Program-made: the position numbers and the translations under genes | Shown here: positions 30,561-42,439 of the stretch, one piece after another | Position numbering within the stretch: the first letter of the stretch is position 1 | Layout of the letters: every line of letters starts with the position of its first letter | The notes under the pieces: generated by a model | What the model saw: only the letters and a program-made list of their open reading frames with translations | Database searches by the model: none | What the model was told of the DNA's origin: nothing | Source of the DNA: Hemerocallis citrina | Taxonomy: Eukaryota; Streptophyta; Magnoliopsida; Asparagales; Asphodelaceae | DNA length: 64,000 nt | Assembly (NCBI GenBank): GCA_017893485.1 | Contig: CM030366.1 | Coordinates: 187,223,947 to 187,287,946, forward strand | Reading direction: 5' to 3'

Positions 30561-33500
30561 TGATGTAACAGGAGAACTTTATTTGAATGAAAAGAAAACT
30601 ATTGTTTTGTTCGATACTAGGTCCTCTCACACTTTTGTATCGCCTAAGTTTGCTAAAGTTTTGGGAGTTGAACCGAAAGTCTTTCCAGGTAAGGTCTTAG
30701 CAGTAGCTACTCTATCATGGGAAACTTTAACCACTGATCGGTACTATGCGGACTGCGAGATCGAGATTGGGGGCAGAATTTTTGGGATTGCTCTGATCAA
30801 ACTGAATGTCTTGGGAGTCAATATTATCATTGGCATTGATTGGATGTCGGTGTACAGTGCAAGCATCGAGTACAAGACCAAGGAAGTAACAGTGAAGGCT
30901 CTAGGTGGTCCTGAAGTCACTTTCCCAGGGAAGAAGAGATGTTCAGGTTTGGTTGCAGCCACCAGCAAGAAGGAGGTTCCTACAGAGGTGCAGCAAATTC
31001 TAGTCGTTCGGGATTACCCGACTGTATTCTTGGAAGAGTTGCCTGGGTGACCTCCGCATCATGATGTAAAGTTCAACATCACTATTCAGCCAGGGAGTGC
31101 ACCCATTTCCAAGGCACCATATAGGATGGAGCCTGTGGAGCAGGATGAGATCAAACGGCAGATTGAGGAACTATTGGAGAAAGGCTTTATTCAACCGAGT
31201 GCGTCGCCCTGGGGAGCATTGGTGCTGTTGGTAAAGAAGAAGGATGGATCGATGAGGATGTGCATCGATTATCGAGAGCTGAAGAAGGTCACCGTTCAGA
31301 ATAAGTATCATATTCTATGAATTGATGACTTGTTCGATCGTCTACAAGGAACAGCTATTTTATCCAAAATAGATCTTCGATCAGGATATCATCAAGTTTG
31401 AGTGAAGGCTGAAGATATGCATAAGATTGCGTTCAGAACTCGACACGGACATTATGAATTTTTAGTTATGCTGTTTGGAGTGACGAATGCACCTGCAATC
31501 TTCATGGATATGATGAACAGGGTTCTGAGGCCGTTTATTGATTCTTTCATCGTGGTGTTTATCGTTGATATCCTTATGTACTCCAAGTCGGAGGAGGAAC
31601 ACACAGTGCATCTGGCTGCAGTTTTGAAGAAGCTGCAAGAGCAGGAGTTGTATGCCAAGTTGTCCAAGTGCAATTTCTGGAAATCGGAAGTGGCATTCCT
31701 GGGTCACATACTTTCTAAGGAGGGAGTGGCAACTGATCCTCAGAAGATAGAGGCAGTGAGAGATTGGACAAGGCTTACTACAGTGAAGGAAATTAGGAGT
31801 TTCCTTGGGCTAACGAGATACTACATGAGGTTCATTCAGGGCTATGCTTAGATAGCCATGCCGCTCACTGGTCTGACCAAGAAGAATGTGAACTTCAAGT
31901 GGACTGAGCAGTGCGAGGCAAGCTTTCAGGAGTTGAAAAAGAAGCTGACTACTGCTCCCATTTTGGTTTTGCCTAGAGCAGGTGTTGAGTATGATGTCTA
32001 CAGCAATGCTTCACATCGTGGGCTTGGTTGTGTCTTAATGCAAGAAGAGAAAGTAATCGCTTATGGGTCTAGGCAACTAAGACCGCATGAGAAGAATTAT
32101 CCAACTCATGATCTAGTGTTGGCTGCAATTATCTTTGCCTTCAAGCAATGGAGACACTACGTGTATGGTGAGAAGCTGAACATGTACACGGACCACAAGA
32201 GCTTGAAGTATATCTATCAGCAGAAGGATCTGAATCTGAGGCAACGAAGATGGCTGGAAGTACTTGAGAACATTCGTCCAGAGATTAAGTACCATCCTGG
32301 AAAGGCTAATGTTGTAGCTGATGCACTTAGCCGAAAGAGCCGTCTGGCTAGTTTGATTACAACTCAGAGGCATCTTGCAGAGGAGTTGGATCGAGCCGGT
32401 ATTGAAGTTGTTCTGCAAGGCTTGGGATCGTCTTTAGCTCAGTTGAGGCTTCAACCAATGCTGAATGAAAGAATTATCGCAATTCAGAAGGAAGATGCAG
32501 AGACTTCGAAGGTGAAGGAGCAGGTTGGTGCCGGCAAGTTGTCAAAATTTCAGATCAGGGACGAAGTGTTGTGATTTGGAGAGAGGCTGTGTGTTCCAAA
32601 TCAAGCAGAATTGTGGGAGAGTATTCATTAGGAGGCACATGCTACTCTTTTGTCTGTACATCCTGGGAGTACCAAGATGTATAAGGACATTAAGTAACAT
32701 TTCTGGTGGTCAGGACTGAAGCGGGATGTGGCTGAGTTTGTGGCGAAGTGTGAGATCTGTCAGCAGGTCAAAGTCGAGAATCAAAAACCCGGAGGTCTAT
32801 TGCAACCGTTACCTATTCCAGAATGGAAGTGAGATAACATCAGTATGGATTTCATCACGGGTTTGCCCAAGAGTTCAAAGGGTAATGATGCAATTTGGGT
32901 CATAGTCGATCGACTAACCAAGTCCGCTCACTTCTTGGCTATGAAACTCACTTAATCTATGGAAAAGTTGGCTGAGCTGTATGTTGGGGAGATCGTTAGG
33001 CTTCATGGTGTTCTGTTAACCATTGTGTCTGATCGGGATGTGCGGTTTACTTTGCATTTCTGGAGGAGTCTTCAGACAGCTCTGGGTACCAAGGCGGATT
33101 TCAACACTGCTTTTCATCCTCAGACCGATGAGCAGACCGAAAGAGTCAACCGTATTCTTGAGGATATACTTCGGTGTTATGTTCTAGATTTTGGAGGTAG
33201 TTGGGAAAGGCATCTAGCTCTAGTAGAGTTTGCCTACAACAATATTTTTCAGACAAGTATTGAGATGGCGCCGTACGAAGCTCTATTTAGCAAGAAGTGC
33301 AGAACACCTATTTTTTGGTTCGAATTCGGAGAGCGACAGATGTTTAGGCCTGAGATTATGCAGCAGACCTCTAAAAAGATCGATCTGGAGGTTGGTGGAT
33401 GCTCAGAGTAGGCAGAAGAGCTATGCAGACAACCGGAGGAGGGACCTTAAGTTTGAGGTTGGTGACTTTGTCTTTCTGAAGATTTCACCTAGCAAGGGTG

Positions 33501-33877
33501 TGATTCGCTTCGGCAGAGGTGGGAAGTTAGCCCCAAGGTTTATAGACCCGTACAAGATATTGAAGAGGATTGGGAAAACTGCTTACCGGTTAGAGTTGCC
33601 GGAAGAGTTGTCTCAGGTGCATAATGTCTTCCATGTGTCTATGCTGAGGGGGTACATTCCAGATCCGAGTCACCATTTGCCCGAAGTGCCGGAGGGTTTG
33701 CAGTTGGATCTGAGTTACATTGAGCTCCCGGTTGAGATTGTGGATCGTCGGGTGAAAGTCTTGAGGAACAAGACGATACCGATGGTCAAAGTAGTCTGGA
33801 GAAACCAGTTGGTTGAAGAGGCTAATTGGGAATCTGAGGAGAGGGTGATGACGGATCATCCTGAGCTCTTTGCTTGA
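30560..33877 (+). pseudogene. Protease-RT-RNase H-integrase-chromodomain of chromovirus C, heavily decayed
   Basis: One frame runs from a partial protease (VLFDTRSSHTFVS; the usual G of DTG is R) through RT ([18 protein letters not shown]-type site FIVDILMYSK where the first catalytic D is V), RNase H ([20 protein letters not shown]), integrase zinc finger (CEICQQVK) and core ([32 protein letters not shown]). About nine stops interrupt it (31048, 31318, 31399, 31849, 32572, about 32629, 32695, 32831, 32953). One frameshift lies near 33390. A C-terminal chromodomain follows (VEIVDRRVKVLRNKTI... VWRNQLVEEANWESEE). The chromodomain places it in the Tekay/Del chromovirus group, which targets heterochromatin. 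Gag and the 5' LTR are missing. Confidence 0.92.
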
Positions 33878-33964
33878 TTTATATCTTCTTTTATTTTTCC
33901 TTCTTATCCTTTTGTTGTATTCCTGTTTTCTCGCTCTTTAAGTGTAGTTCCGGGAACGGAACTA

Positions 33965-33981
33965 TTCAAAGGAGGGAGTGT
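33965..33981 (+). other. Polypurine tract of chromovirus C
   Basis: CAAAGGAGGGAG lies immediately before the start of the 3' LTR, the usual place for the plus-strand primer. Confidence 0.75.
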
Positions 33982-34497
33982 TGTAATATCCTAGATTTCT
34001 ATTTATAATTAATTGAGAAGTTATTGGTTTTACGTGTTTTGCATGTATAAATTCTTGTGCATTTTTTCTTAAAATTATCCCTTTTATAACATGAACAAAT
34101 GATCATTTTAAATTCAGCCTAAGGCCTATTTTCCTAATTTAAGCCCACCCTAATTAATTAAGTGTTTTATTAATAAACCATGGGTCTAAAGCCCACTAAT
34201 TAAATTACCTTTTAATTGTTATAACTTGTAGTGTAGACACATTTAGTAGACAACAAATTATTTAGTCATGTACAACTAGTAGCTAGGGGGATACTTTGAA
34301 GACACGTGCTTTGCACTGGCACGTGTCTTGGGTGTGCATTGGGGTAGGCCAGATGGAGTCAAGAGAGAGTGGGAGAGTGGCTTAGTGGAGAGGTGGATTG
34401 TGTTCATGGGTAGTTACTTTGACTCCCTAACTCATCCTAGCCCCTAATCTACAACTATCTAATTCAATCTCGGCCCTCCATCCCACCTTAGAAAATG

Positions 34498-34505
34498 TAT
34501 AAATA
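34498..34505 (+). promoter_or_regulatory. TATA box in the C LTR
   Basis: TATAAATA is followed by ACCC and, about 30 bases later, by an A-rich purine leader, as expected for the start of the R region. Confidence 0.6.
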
Positions 34506-35219
34506 CCCTTCATTCTATTCATGCAGTACATTAAAAATTTGTAAAGAGAAGAAAGAAAGAAACACAAGAGTTAGAAAAAGAATGAGAGAAAGTGAGTAAA
34601 AAGATTGAGAGGAGTTCTAGTTGTATGTGTTCCTACTCTTTGGAGGCCGGCCATTCATCTAGGGGAAAGAGAGAACTCGGGTTCCACTTGTGCAAGGAGG
34701 AGAAGGCTTTCGTGGTGGCACAATCTAGGAGGAGAAGGACCGTTCGCGTGTTTAAAGAGATTCTAGGAGCTTTGTATTTATTTTCTTCAAATAGGTGGGT
34801 GATTCTCATGCTTTTAATTTAGACATCATGCTAGGGTTTGAACTGATAAAATTTCTAAAGAGAAACTAAGTAATTTAGCCTCATGTTTGCCTATTTAGAG
34901 AAGAAAAATTGTAGATAAGAGAATGCTTGACCAATCGATTGATTAGTTGCTAAAATTGTGATTTAATGTGCTAGAATCTATCATGTTTTTGAAATATGCT
35001 TTATTGAGAAATTTGTGCTTATGAAACGATTGATTAATTAAATGCACCATGAAAATTTGATTATCTAATTTTGAGCAACACCAACGTAGAAAGATGGAAA
35101 CCTGTGTTCTAAAAATAATCTTTTTTGGAAACCTTGATTAGGAATAATGTGAATTTGTGATTCTTGTTTTTCACTGTCGAAAATACATCGATGTTTTACT
35201 CTAAATAGCAACCTGGTGC

Positions 35220-35610
35220 AATCGACAGTCGACCAAATTAGAGTCGACATTCGATTGTCAGGTAATAAATTTTGAATTTTAGTCACAGAACAGTCGACCA
35301 ACCATATTTTTACAGTCGACTGCCCTGATTAATTATTTTCAAGTTTAAATCTTCACAGAACAGTTGACTTACTGTATTTTTACAGTCGACTGCCCTGATT
35401 AATTGTTTTCGAGTTTAAATCTTCACAGAATAGTCGACCTACTGTATTTTTATAGTCGACTGCCCTGATTATTTGTTTTCGAGTTTAAATCTTCACAGAA
35501 CAGTCGATCGACCATATTTTACAGTCTGCCATGATTATGTGTTTTCGAGCTTTAGAACCTCGCAAAACCGCCGTCTGGCCATGTTTTTAACAGTCGACTT
35601 CCCTGAAGTT
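35220..35610. repeat. Tandem repeats with AGTCGAC palindromes in the C LTR
   Basis: About five units of 60-70 bp share ACAGTCGACTGCCCTGATTA and a TTCGAGTTTAAATCTTCACA spacer. Confidence 0.9.
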
Positions 35611-37003
35611 CAAACAAATTTCATGAGATAATTTTCTATAACCTTTGGCCCAGTATAAATTAGAATTTGAGACCACTTATTATAAGTTGTTAGTTTAAAT
35701 TGCCTTTTGGATAAAGAAAAAAAATGCATTGCTTAAAAGAATCTTTGAAATGAGACTTGGTATGGAAAAAATTGAAAGTATGAATTTGGGTTTTAGTATT
35801 GAAAAAGTGATAATTTTGAATGTGACAAGTTAGAAAATGAATTCATTTGTCTTATGCATGAAATTGTACATGAAAGTGAAATAAAATGTTGTGGTGAATT
35901 ATGAAAGATCTTATGAATATGAATGCTCAAATACTATGAACATGAAATGGAATTAAAAGCTAGAGGGTAGCTAAGCCTTATACCGGCATTGTATTAATAC
36001 TTTTGAGAAGAGATATTGAAAAGAAAAGACCAAGTTTGGATCGTATTGTTGAATGGATGATTAAGACCGGTATAGAGAAAATGCTGACTCTAGAGTATTG
36101 ATTTTATTCATGATTCAATAACTAAGGATTAAGTACATAGTGAAGATGTGATGAAAGTAAGAGAAAAACACGAGTATGAGAGCCTCGGAGCTACGGTGTG
36201 AGAGTATTCACAGGCTGTCTATACGATGCGTCGTGTCATGATGTGGATACATCTCCAGGAGTCCATACCGCAGGTGACGCTTGTGGGATGTTTAGTGACT
36301 GCTGGTGGTGTCATGTCCCATGACGGAGGCTGAATTGTCCACAGGCTGTCTACACGATGCGTCGTGTCATGACTTGAGATTCCCCTCCAGGCTGTTTGGA
36401 CATGAGCTCGTAACTCATAGAACATCTAGGATACTTACTGTAGTTACCGTAGTAGTTTAAGTCATGGCGAGGGATTGAATCCTACAAGATGAAGAACGAT
36501 TAAGGGCTTGCCCTCGGACCTGTGTAGTATGGGATGCATAGAATCCGAACAAGTGCACATTAGTGTCATGTACTATAAATAACTGTATTAAGGACTAAGT
36601 GCACAACACAACGCGACATCAATAGGATAGTCCCTTTGTAGTTTTGTTTGTGATCAAGTTTGTGGTTTGTTTAAGTATTTGAGAATCGTTATACTGTTTG
36701 GCATAGAAAGGATAGCCGTGTATAATATTTCGTCAGTTATAAGCAATTGACGTGCTCACAGTTTCTATGCAGGATAAAGTGCATGAAAAAGACTAAGAAG
36801 GAATTGATGCTTAAAGAATTATTCAAGTATTGTTACATTTCATTCATGTAATTGTTGTAAATTGCTTCCGCTGTTTAAATGTAAAAGTAAATGAAACTCT
36901 GATGTAATAAAAGTTTTTATTTCCTTGTAAAATTGTACGAAGAGAAGTGCATAGATCCTGTGGAACTTCGAATTCGGTCTTATTTGGAATTCGGGATGTT
37001 ACA

Positions 37004-37428
37004 TGCACGGGGTGGGGTTATACCGGTCCGGCATTCATGTCTGCAGAACGTGCGGGCACACACAAGTCGCATATAATCCGGTCCGAGATTTGCACTGCCC
37101 TTGCGCACGCGAGAGAGAGAGCATCTCTTCTAGCTATCTTACAATGCTTAGAAGAAGGTTACTATATATCCTCTTCTAATTTCGTTGATTTTTCCGATGT
37201 GGGACTATGTTCCCTCAACCCATTCTCAAGAATGAAAACGTCTCACTTTGAGAGACAATTTCTCATTCATGCCTTAAGTTTTTAGCAAATTAATATACGA
37301 TTTTGATCTACTCACGAAGGAGAACACAAATCAATCAAGATCTCTCAATAATTCATTGAGGATCTTACTTAAAAAATTGCTCAAAAACTGGTTCGAAAAT
37401 GGTGTATAAAATACCCATTTTTCTAACA
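37004..37428 (-). repeat. 3' LTR of copia D, truncated by C
   Basis: It matches 42848-43259 of the 5' LTR over its whole length and stops exactly at the TTACA end of the C LTR. The remaining roughly 400 bases of U5-side LTR are missing. Confidence 0.85.
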
Positions 37429-38012
37429 TTCCCCACATGAATGAAAATTGACGAACACAGACACAACAAACTGACACGACAGACTTGGTGATAGAATTCA
37501 GTGGTTGAATCCTGCATAGGATAGGTAGGTGTTACTCTTTGAACATTCCCTTATGAAAATATGTTTACTTTACTAACTAAACAGTAGACGCGATGTCCTT
37601 GAACTGTTCTGTCATTTGTATAACGATGACCTATCGCACACAGAAATCTTCCTAATGCATTTTCAGTTCTCAATGTTTTGTTCGTTTTAGCTATGAACAT
37701 ACGCCTGGTTCTGCAAGAGTTTAACAGGAATACTGCCCTATATTATTCTCCTGAAAACGGCTCTTCTTCCCTCTTACATAGGTGATTTCTTACTGAAGAG
37801 TAACCCGCATTACTCTACTCGGATATCCGACGCATAAGAATCATTAAAAGCCTAGCTTAACCTGTTACCTTACGGGCATCACTGTTTCATCATGGAAATG
37901 GACATGGGAAAATCCCCACAGTGATCCAACTTTGTCTTTACAATTTAGTTGTCCTTTTGAACCTAGATCTTGGGATCTCTAGTCAGCTAGGTTGGGTGTC
38001 CAGTATATCTAC
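37429..38012 (-). other. 3' untranslated segment of copia D
   Basis: It lies between the RNase H stop and the polypurine tract next to the 3' LTR. No coding frame is seen. Confidence 0.5.
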
Positions 38013-38896
38013 TTATTCTTTCAAGGGCTTTAGTCCTAAACCCTTTGATAATTTATCAACAAACTCTCTGTTTAACCATTTGGTTAGCGGATCGGCAATG
38101 TTATCCTTTAACTTTATATAGTCCACAGAGATAACCCAAGTAGAGAGTAGTTGTCTAATGGTATTATGTCTTCGACGAATATGTCCAGATTTACCATTAT
38201 ACATATTGCTCTGTGCTCTACAAATTGCAGATTGACTATCTGAATGTATGCAGATTGGAGACACAAGCTTCTTCCACCTTGGAATATCCTCAAGGAAGTG
38301 GCATAACCATTCAGCCTCTTCCCCACGTCCAGTGCGATAAGTTTAGATTCCATCGTGGATTTAGCGATCACTGTTTATTTCGAGGATTTCCAAGAAACTG
38401 CTGCACCACCTAGTGTAAACACATAACCACTAGTGGATTTTGAATTATCACTAGATATCCAGTTCACATCACTGTATCCTTCAAGTACAGCCGGGTATCT
38501 CGTATAGTGCAGCCCATAGTTACTAGTAAAACACAAGTACTTCAGTACTCTTGTAATTGCTTGTCAATACTCGCTTTCAGGATTACTCGTATATCTACTT
38601 AGTTTACTCACTGCATAGGCTATGCCTGGTCTTGTACAACTCATTAAGTATATTAAACTGCCTATGATTCTAGGGTATTCTACTTGAGAAATACTATCAC
38701 CTTTATTCTTGGATAAATGTAAAGTTAGATCAATTAGAGTTCTGGCAATTCCAGAATTATCTTTATCAAAGTTTTCAAGAATATTGTCAACATAATGTAA
38801 CTGGCTTAAAATAAGCTCGTCTGATGTTCTTGTGATTTTAATTCCCAATATAACATCAGCTAATCCCATGTCTTTCATGTCAAACCTCAAGTTCAC
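38013..38896 (-). pseudogene. C-terminal RT and RNase H of copia D, frameshifted
   Basis: Starting at a one-base shift near 38894, the reading continues LRFDMKDMGLADVILGIKI, GSLIYLMSCTRPGIAYAVSK, and after a stop near 38564 a degenerate segment to SKSTSGYVF. It then runs into copia RNase H (IAKSTMESKLIAL, ICIHSDSQSAICRAQSNMYN, HIRRRHNTIRQLL, DNIADPLTK), with another frame change near 38260, ending at 38013. The copia RNase H signatures (SDSQ, DxxTK) are visible. At least two shifts and two stops prevent translation. Confidence 0.88.
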
Positions 38897-41800
38897 ATGT
38901 TTTTAACAGATTTAATAATCTGATCATTGCTTCCAATAATAAGCATGTCATCTACATACAAACATATAATGACATATCCATCTTCTGTGTCTTTGACATG
39001 TACACATTTGTCACATTCATTGATCTTGAAGCCATTTGTCATCATGACATTGTCAAATTTCTCATACCACTGCTTTGGAGCTTGTTTCAGGCCATATAAT
39101 AACTTCACAAGTTTACACACTTTCTTTATATGTCCTGGAGCTGAAAAGCCCTCAGGTTTTTCCATGTAGATTTCTTCATCTAAATCTCCATTAAAAAAAG
39201 CTATTTTTATATCCAATTGATGTACTTCAAGATTGTGCAGAGCTGCTACTGCAAGTGCCATTCTAATAGAATTTATTCTTGTCATAGGAGAATATGTATC
39301 AAAGTAATCAAGGCCTTCCTTTTGTTTATAACCTTTAATTACAAGTCTTGCCTTGTATTTATCAATTGATCCATCAGGTTTCATTTTTCTCTTGAAGATC
39401 CACTTGGAACCTAAAGGTTTACTACCTGGTGGAAGATCCACTAGTTCCCAAGTATGACTTTGCAAGATAGAATCAATTTCACTCTTGATGGCTTCTTTCC
39501 ATTGAGGACCATCACTAGAGTTCACCACTTCCTTGAAGGCTTGGGGTTCACCTTCAAGCTTAAAAGTCAAGAAATCCGGACCAAAAAAATTTTCCATTCT
39601 TATTCTTTTACTGCGTCGAGGTTCGTCCTCTACTTCTTCATCTTGGTCTTCACTATCTTCACTGATAGTCTCATGTGTTTGTTTGGAGGAACTTGGTTCC
39701 TCCTTTGACTTACATGGAAATGCATCTACAATAAACGATGCATTTCTAGACTCTATTGTTGTGTTCTTTGATATATCAGTGATATCGGATTTGTACATCA
39801 ATAACCGATAGACACTACCATTAAGTACATAGCCAATGAAAATGCAATCAACCGTTTTGGGTCCTATTTTCACTTTCTTAGGTGGAGGTACTGCCACCTT
39901 CGCAAGACATCCCCACATTCGCAAGTAATTGTAGGATGGCTTTCTTCCTTTCCATAATTCATATGGAGTTTTCTCTTCTTTCTTTTTGGGCACCTTATTC
40001 AAAAGGTAGTTAGCTGAAAGAATAGCTTCTCCCCACAAGTTTGGTGGCAAACCAGAACTTATTAACATTGCATTTATCATTTCTTTCAATGTACGATTCT
40101 TTCTCTCAGCAACACCGTTGGACTGTGAAGAAAAAGGCGCTATCATTTTATTTATAATCCCATGCTTAGCACACGTGTCAGCAAATGACGATTTATACTT
40201 TCCACCTCGGTTGCTTCTTAGCGCCTTAATTTTCTTGTTGAGTTGGTTCTCAACTTCATTTTTATAGAGAACAAATTTCTCTATAGCTTCATCCTTGCTT
40301 TTAAGCAAATATATATAGTAGTATTTTGTGCTGTCATCAATGAAGGTAATAAAGTATTTATTACCACCTCTTGTTTGTATCAGTTTCAAATCACAAATAT
40401 CAGTGTGAATTAGATCAAGAGGTTCAGTATTTCTTTCAACACTTTTAAATGATGATCTTATTAGTTTTGCCTTAATACAAGTTTCACACTTGTGTTTGGA
40501 ATCAATTTGGAATGTTGGTATGTGATTCAAGTTAATTAGTCTACGCAAAGTATCATAATTAACATGTCCTAGTGTACCATACCACAAATTGGAAGACTCA
40601 AGCATATAAGTAGAAGAGCTAGCTTTATTAATATTTTTGACCATGGTCATTACATTGAGTTTGAACATTTCACCACTCATGTATCCTCTACCAACGTACA
40701 TTCCACTCTTCGACAAAACTAATTTATTCGAATCAAACACTAAACGAAAATCGTGGTTATTAAGTAACGAACCAGATACCAGGTTCTTACGGATTTCAGG
40801 AACATATGCAACATTGTTCAGAGTCAGTTCCTTTCCAGAAGTTATCTTTAAGATCACCGTGTCTTAGTCCTTGATTTCTGAAGTAGCCGAGTTCCCCATA
40901 AACATATTCTCCCCATTCTCTAATGGTTCGAAAGTGGAGAACATACTTCTGTTAGAGCACACATGTTGAGTAGCTCCAGTGTCAATCCACCATTCCGTCG
41001 GGTTTGAACCTATCATATTCACCTCTGAGATCACAATTGAGAGGTTGATATCAGAAACATCTTGTGCAATGCCTTGAATCAAGTTTGCTTCTCTGTTCCT
41101 GTTCTTCTTGGATAGTCTGCATTCAGTAGATTTGTGACCCATCTTGTCACAATTGAAGCACTTGCCTTGAAACTCCGGCTTCTTAGAGATTCCTCCCTTA
41201 GGCCCCAACTTGGGATCCTTGTTGTTGTGCTTGTTGGAACGTTGTTTATGTTCCACTATATTTGTCTTGACTACATGACTGATGAGTCCAACCTTTTTAG
41301 ATACTCTACTGTCTTCTTCAATACGAAGCCTGACAATAAGGTCTTCAATGCCCATTTCTTTTCGTTTATGCTTTAGGTAATTCTTAAAGTCTTTCCAACC
41401 TGGTGGTAATTTTTCAATTATACATGCTACTTGGAAACTTTCACTTAAGTTTATACTTTCAGCATGAATCTCATTCAAGATCAGTTGTATTTCTTGAACT
41501 TGATTGATCACTGTTTTAGAATCTACCATTTTATAGTCTAGGAAGCAGCCCACAATGAATTTCTTGGTGCCGACATCCTCAGTTTTATACTTATGGTCTA
41601 GTGATTCCCAAAGTTCTTTAGCTGTTCTTTTGTCAATGTATACATTATACAAAGAATCGGCTAATCCGTTCATTATGTAATTCCTACATAAGTAATCAGC
41701 ATTTTTCCAAGCATCCGCAACGGCAATGACTTGGTTATCTTGCTCATCTTTCTTAAGATTTAGAGCTTCTTCGTTCAAGAATCTTGTAAGATTCAATGTG

Positions 41801-42003
41801 GTCAGATATAACATCATCTTCTGTTGCCACCTTTTGAAATTCTGCCCGTTGAACTTCTCAGGTTTCTCCCCATGGAAGACTGAGACAGGTACAACGGTTG
41901 ACATTGGCATTCGGGTCACAGCAGCAGTCGGTACTTGCGTCGTATCAGCAACCGACACTTGGACTGTTTCAGACACAGCAACATTCTCCGATGCAGTACT
42001 CAT
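38893..42003 (-). pseudogene. gag-protease-integrase-RT of copia D
   Basis: From the ATG at 42003 ([12 protein letters not shown]), gag ([20 protein letters not shown]) leads to the zinc knuckle [14 protein letters not shown] and the protease [13 protein letters not shown]. One stop codon (40864-40866) lies just after. The same frame then continues for 654 codons through integrase (LWYGTLGHVNYDTL, HTDICD, ERKNRTL) and RT (GSKWIFKRKM, IKAFF-type region, LYGLKQAPKQWYEKFD, catalytic CLYVDDMLIIGS). The second integrase aspartate, usually LRSDRGG, reads LRSNRGG, which should abolish strand transfer. One polyprotein is normal in copia; this one is broken once in the N half and again at 38893. Confidence 0.92.
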
Positions 42004-42439
42004 TTTGATTCTGAAAAATACACAACACAAGTGTAAGTTTTCCAGATTAAAGAAAAGGAAAAGAAGTGCCTCAAAATTGGAAATCAAGAAAATTAAAAGC
42101 TGTTTGAAGTTTGTTACAGAATTTTTTTACAATAAAACCAACTTCTTCAATGTTTATACTATTTGTTACAACTTTGGTTGCAAAAGTTTGGCATAAAAAA
42201 AAACGATTGAGAGGCACAAAAACTCGAGAGGGAGGAGAGAAATAAAACCAATAAAGTGAAATGAAAAAAAGAAAATAATAAATCAAATCGATTTGATGTC
42301 GAGGCTTGTGTAGCACACAATCACCTTAAAACAGTTTTCGCCTCATCCGGGTGCTGGAACTAGTTGAGGCGCCTGTCTCCCAGGATGCAACGACACAGAG
42401 GGTTCACGTAGTCACCACGCAACGCTCTCGAACTGGCAG
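42004..42439 (-). other. 5' leader of copia D
   Basis: This is the untranslated region between the 5' LTR and the gag ATG. It begins with ACTGCCAGTTCGAGAGCG, the presumptive primer site region, and ends in an AT-rich stretch with TTTTCTT tracts. Confidence 0.5.

Larger units (their letters stand above)
33982..37003 (+). repeat. 3' LTR of chromovirus C, about 3.0 kb
   Basis: It starts TGTAATATCC just after the polypurine tract and ends GGGATGTTACA; TGTAA and TTACA are inverted termini. TATAAATA at 34498-34505 is the probable promoter. The interior has a 60-70 bp tandem repeat with AGTCGAC palindromes (35220-35610) and two copies of a CACAGGCTGTCTA...GATGCGTCGTGTCATGA unit (36212 and 36340). 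The near-identical length of the solo LTR at 45939 and a similar end (AATTCGGG...TACA) show the two are related. Confidence 0.85.
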
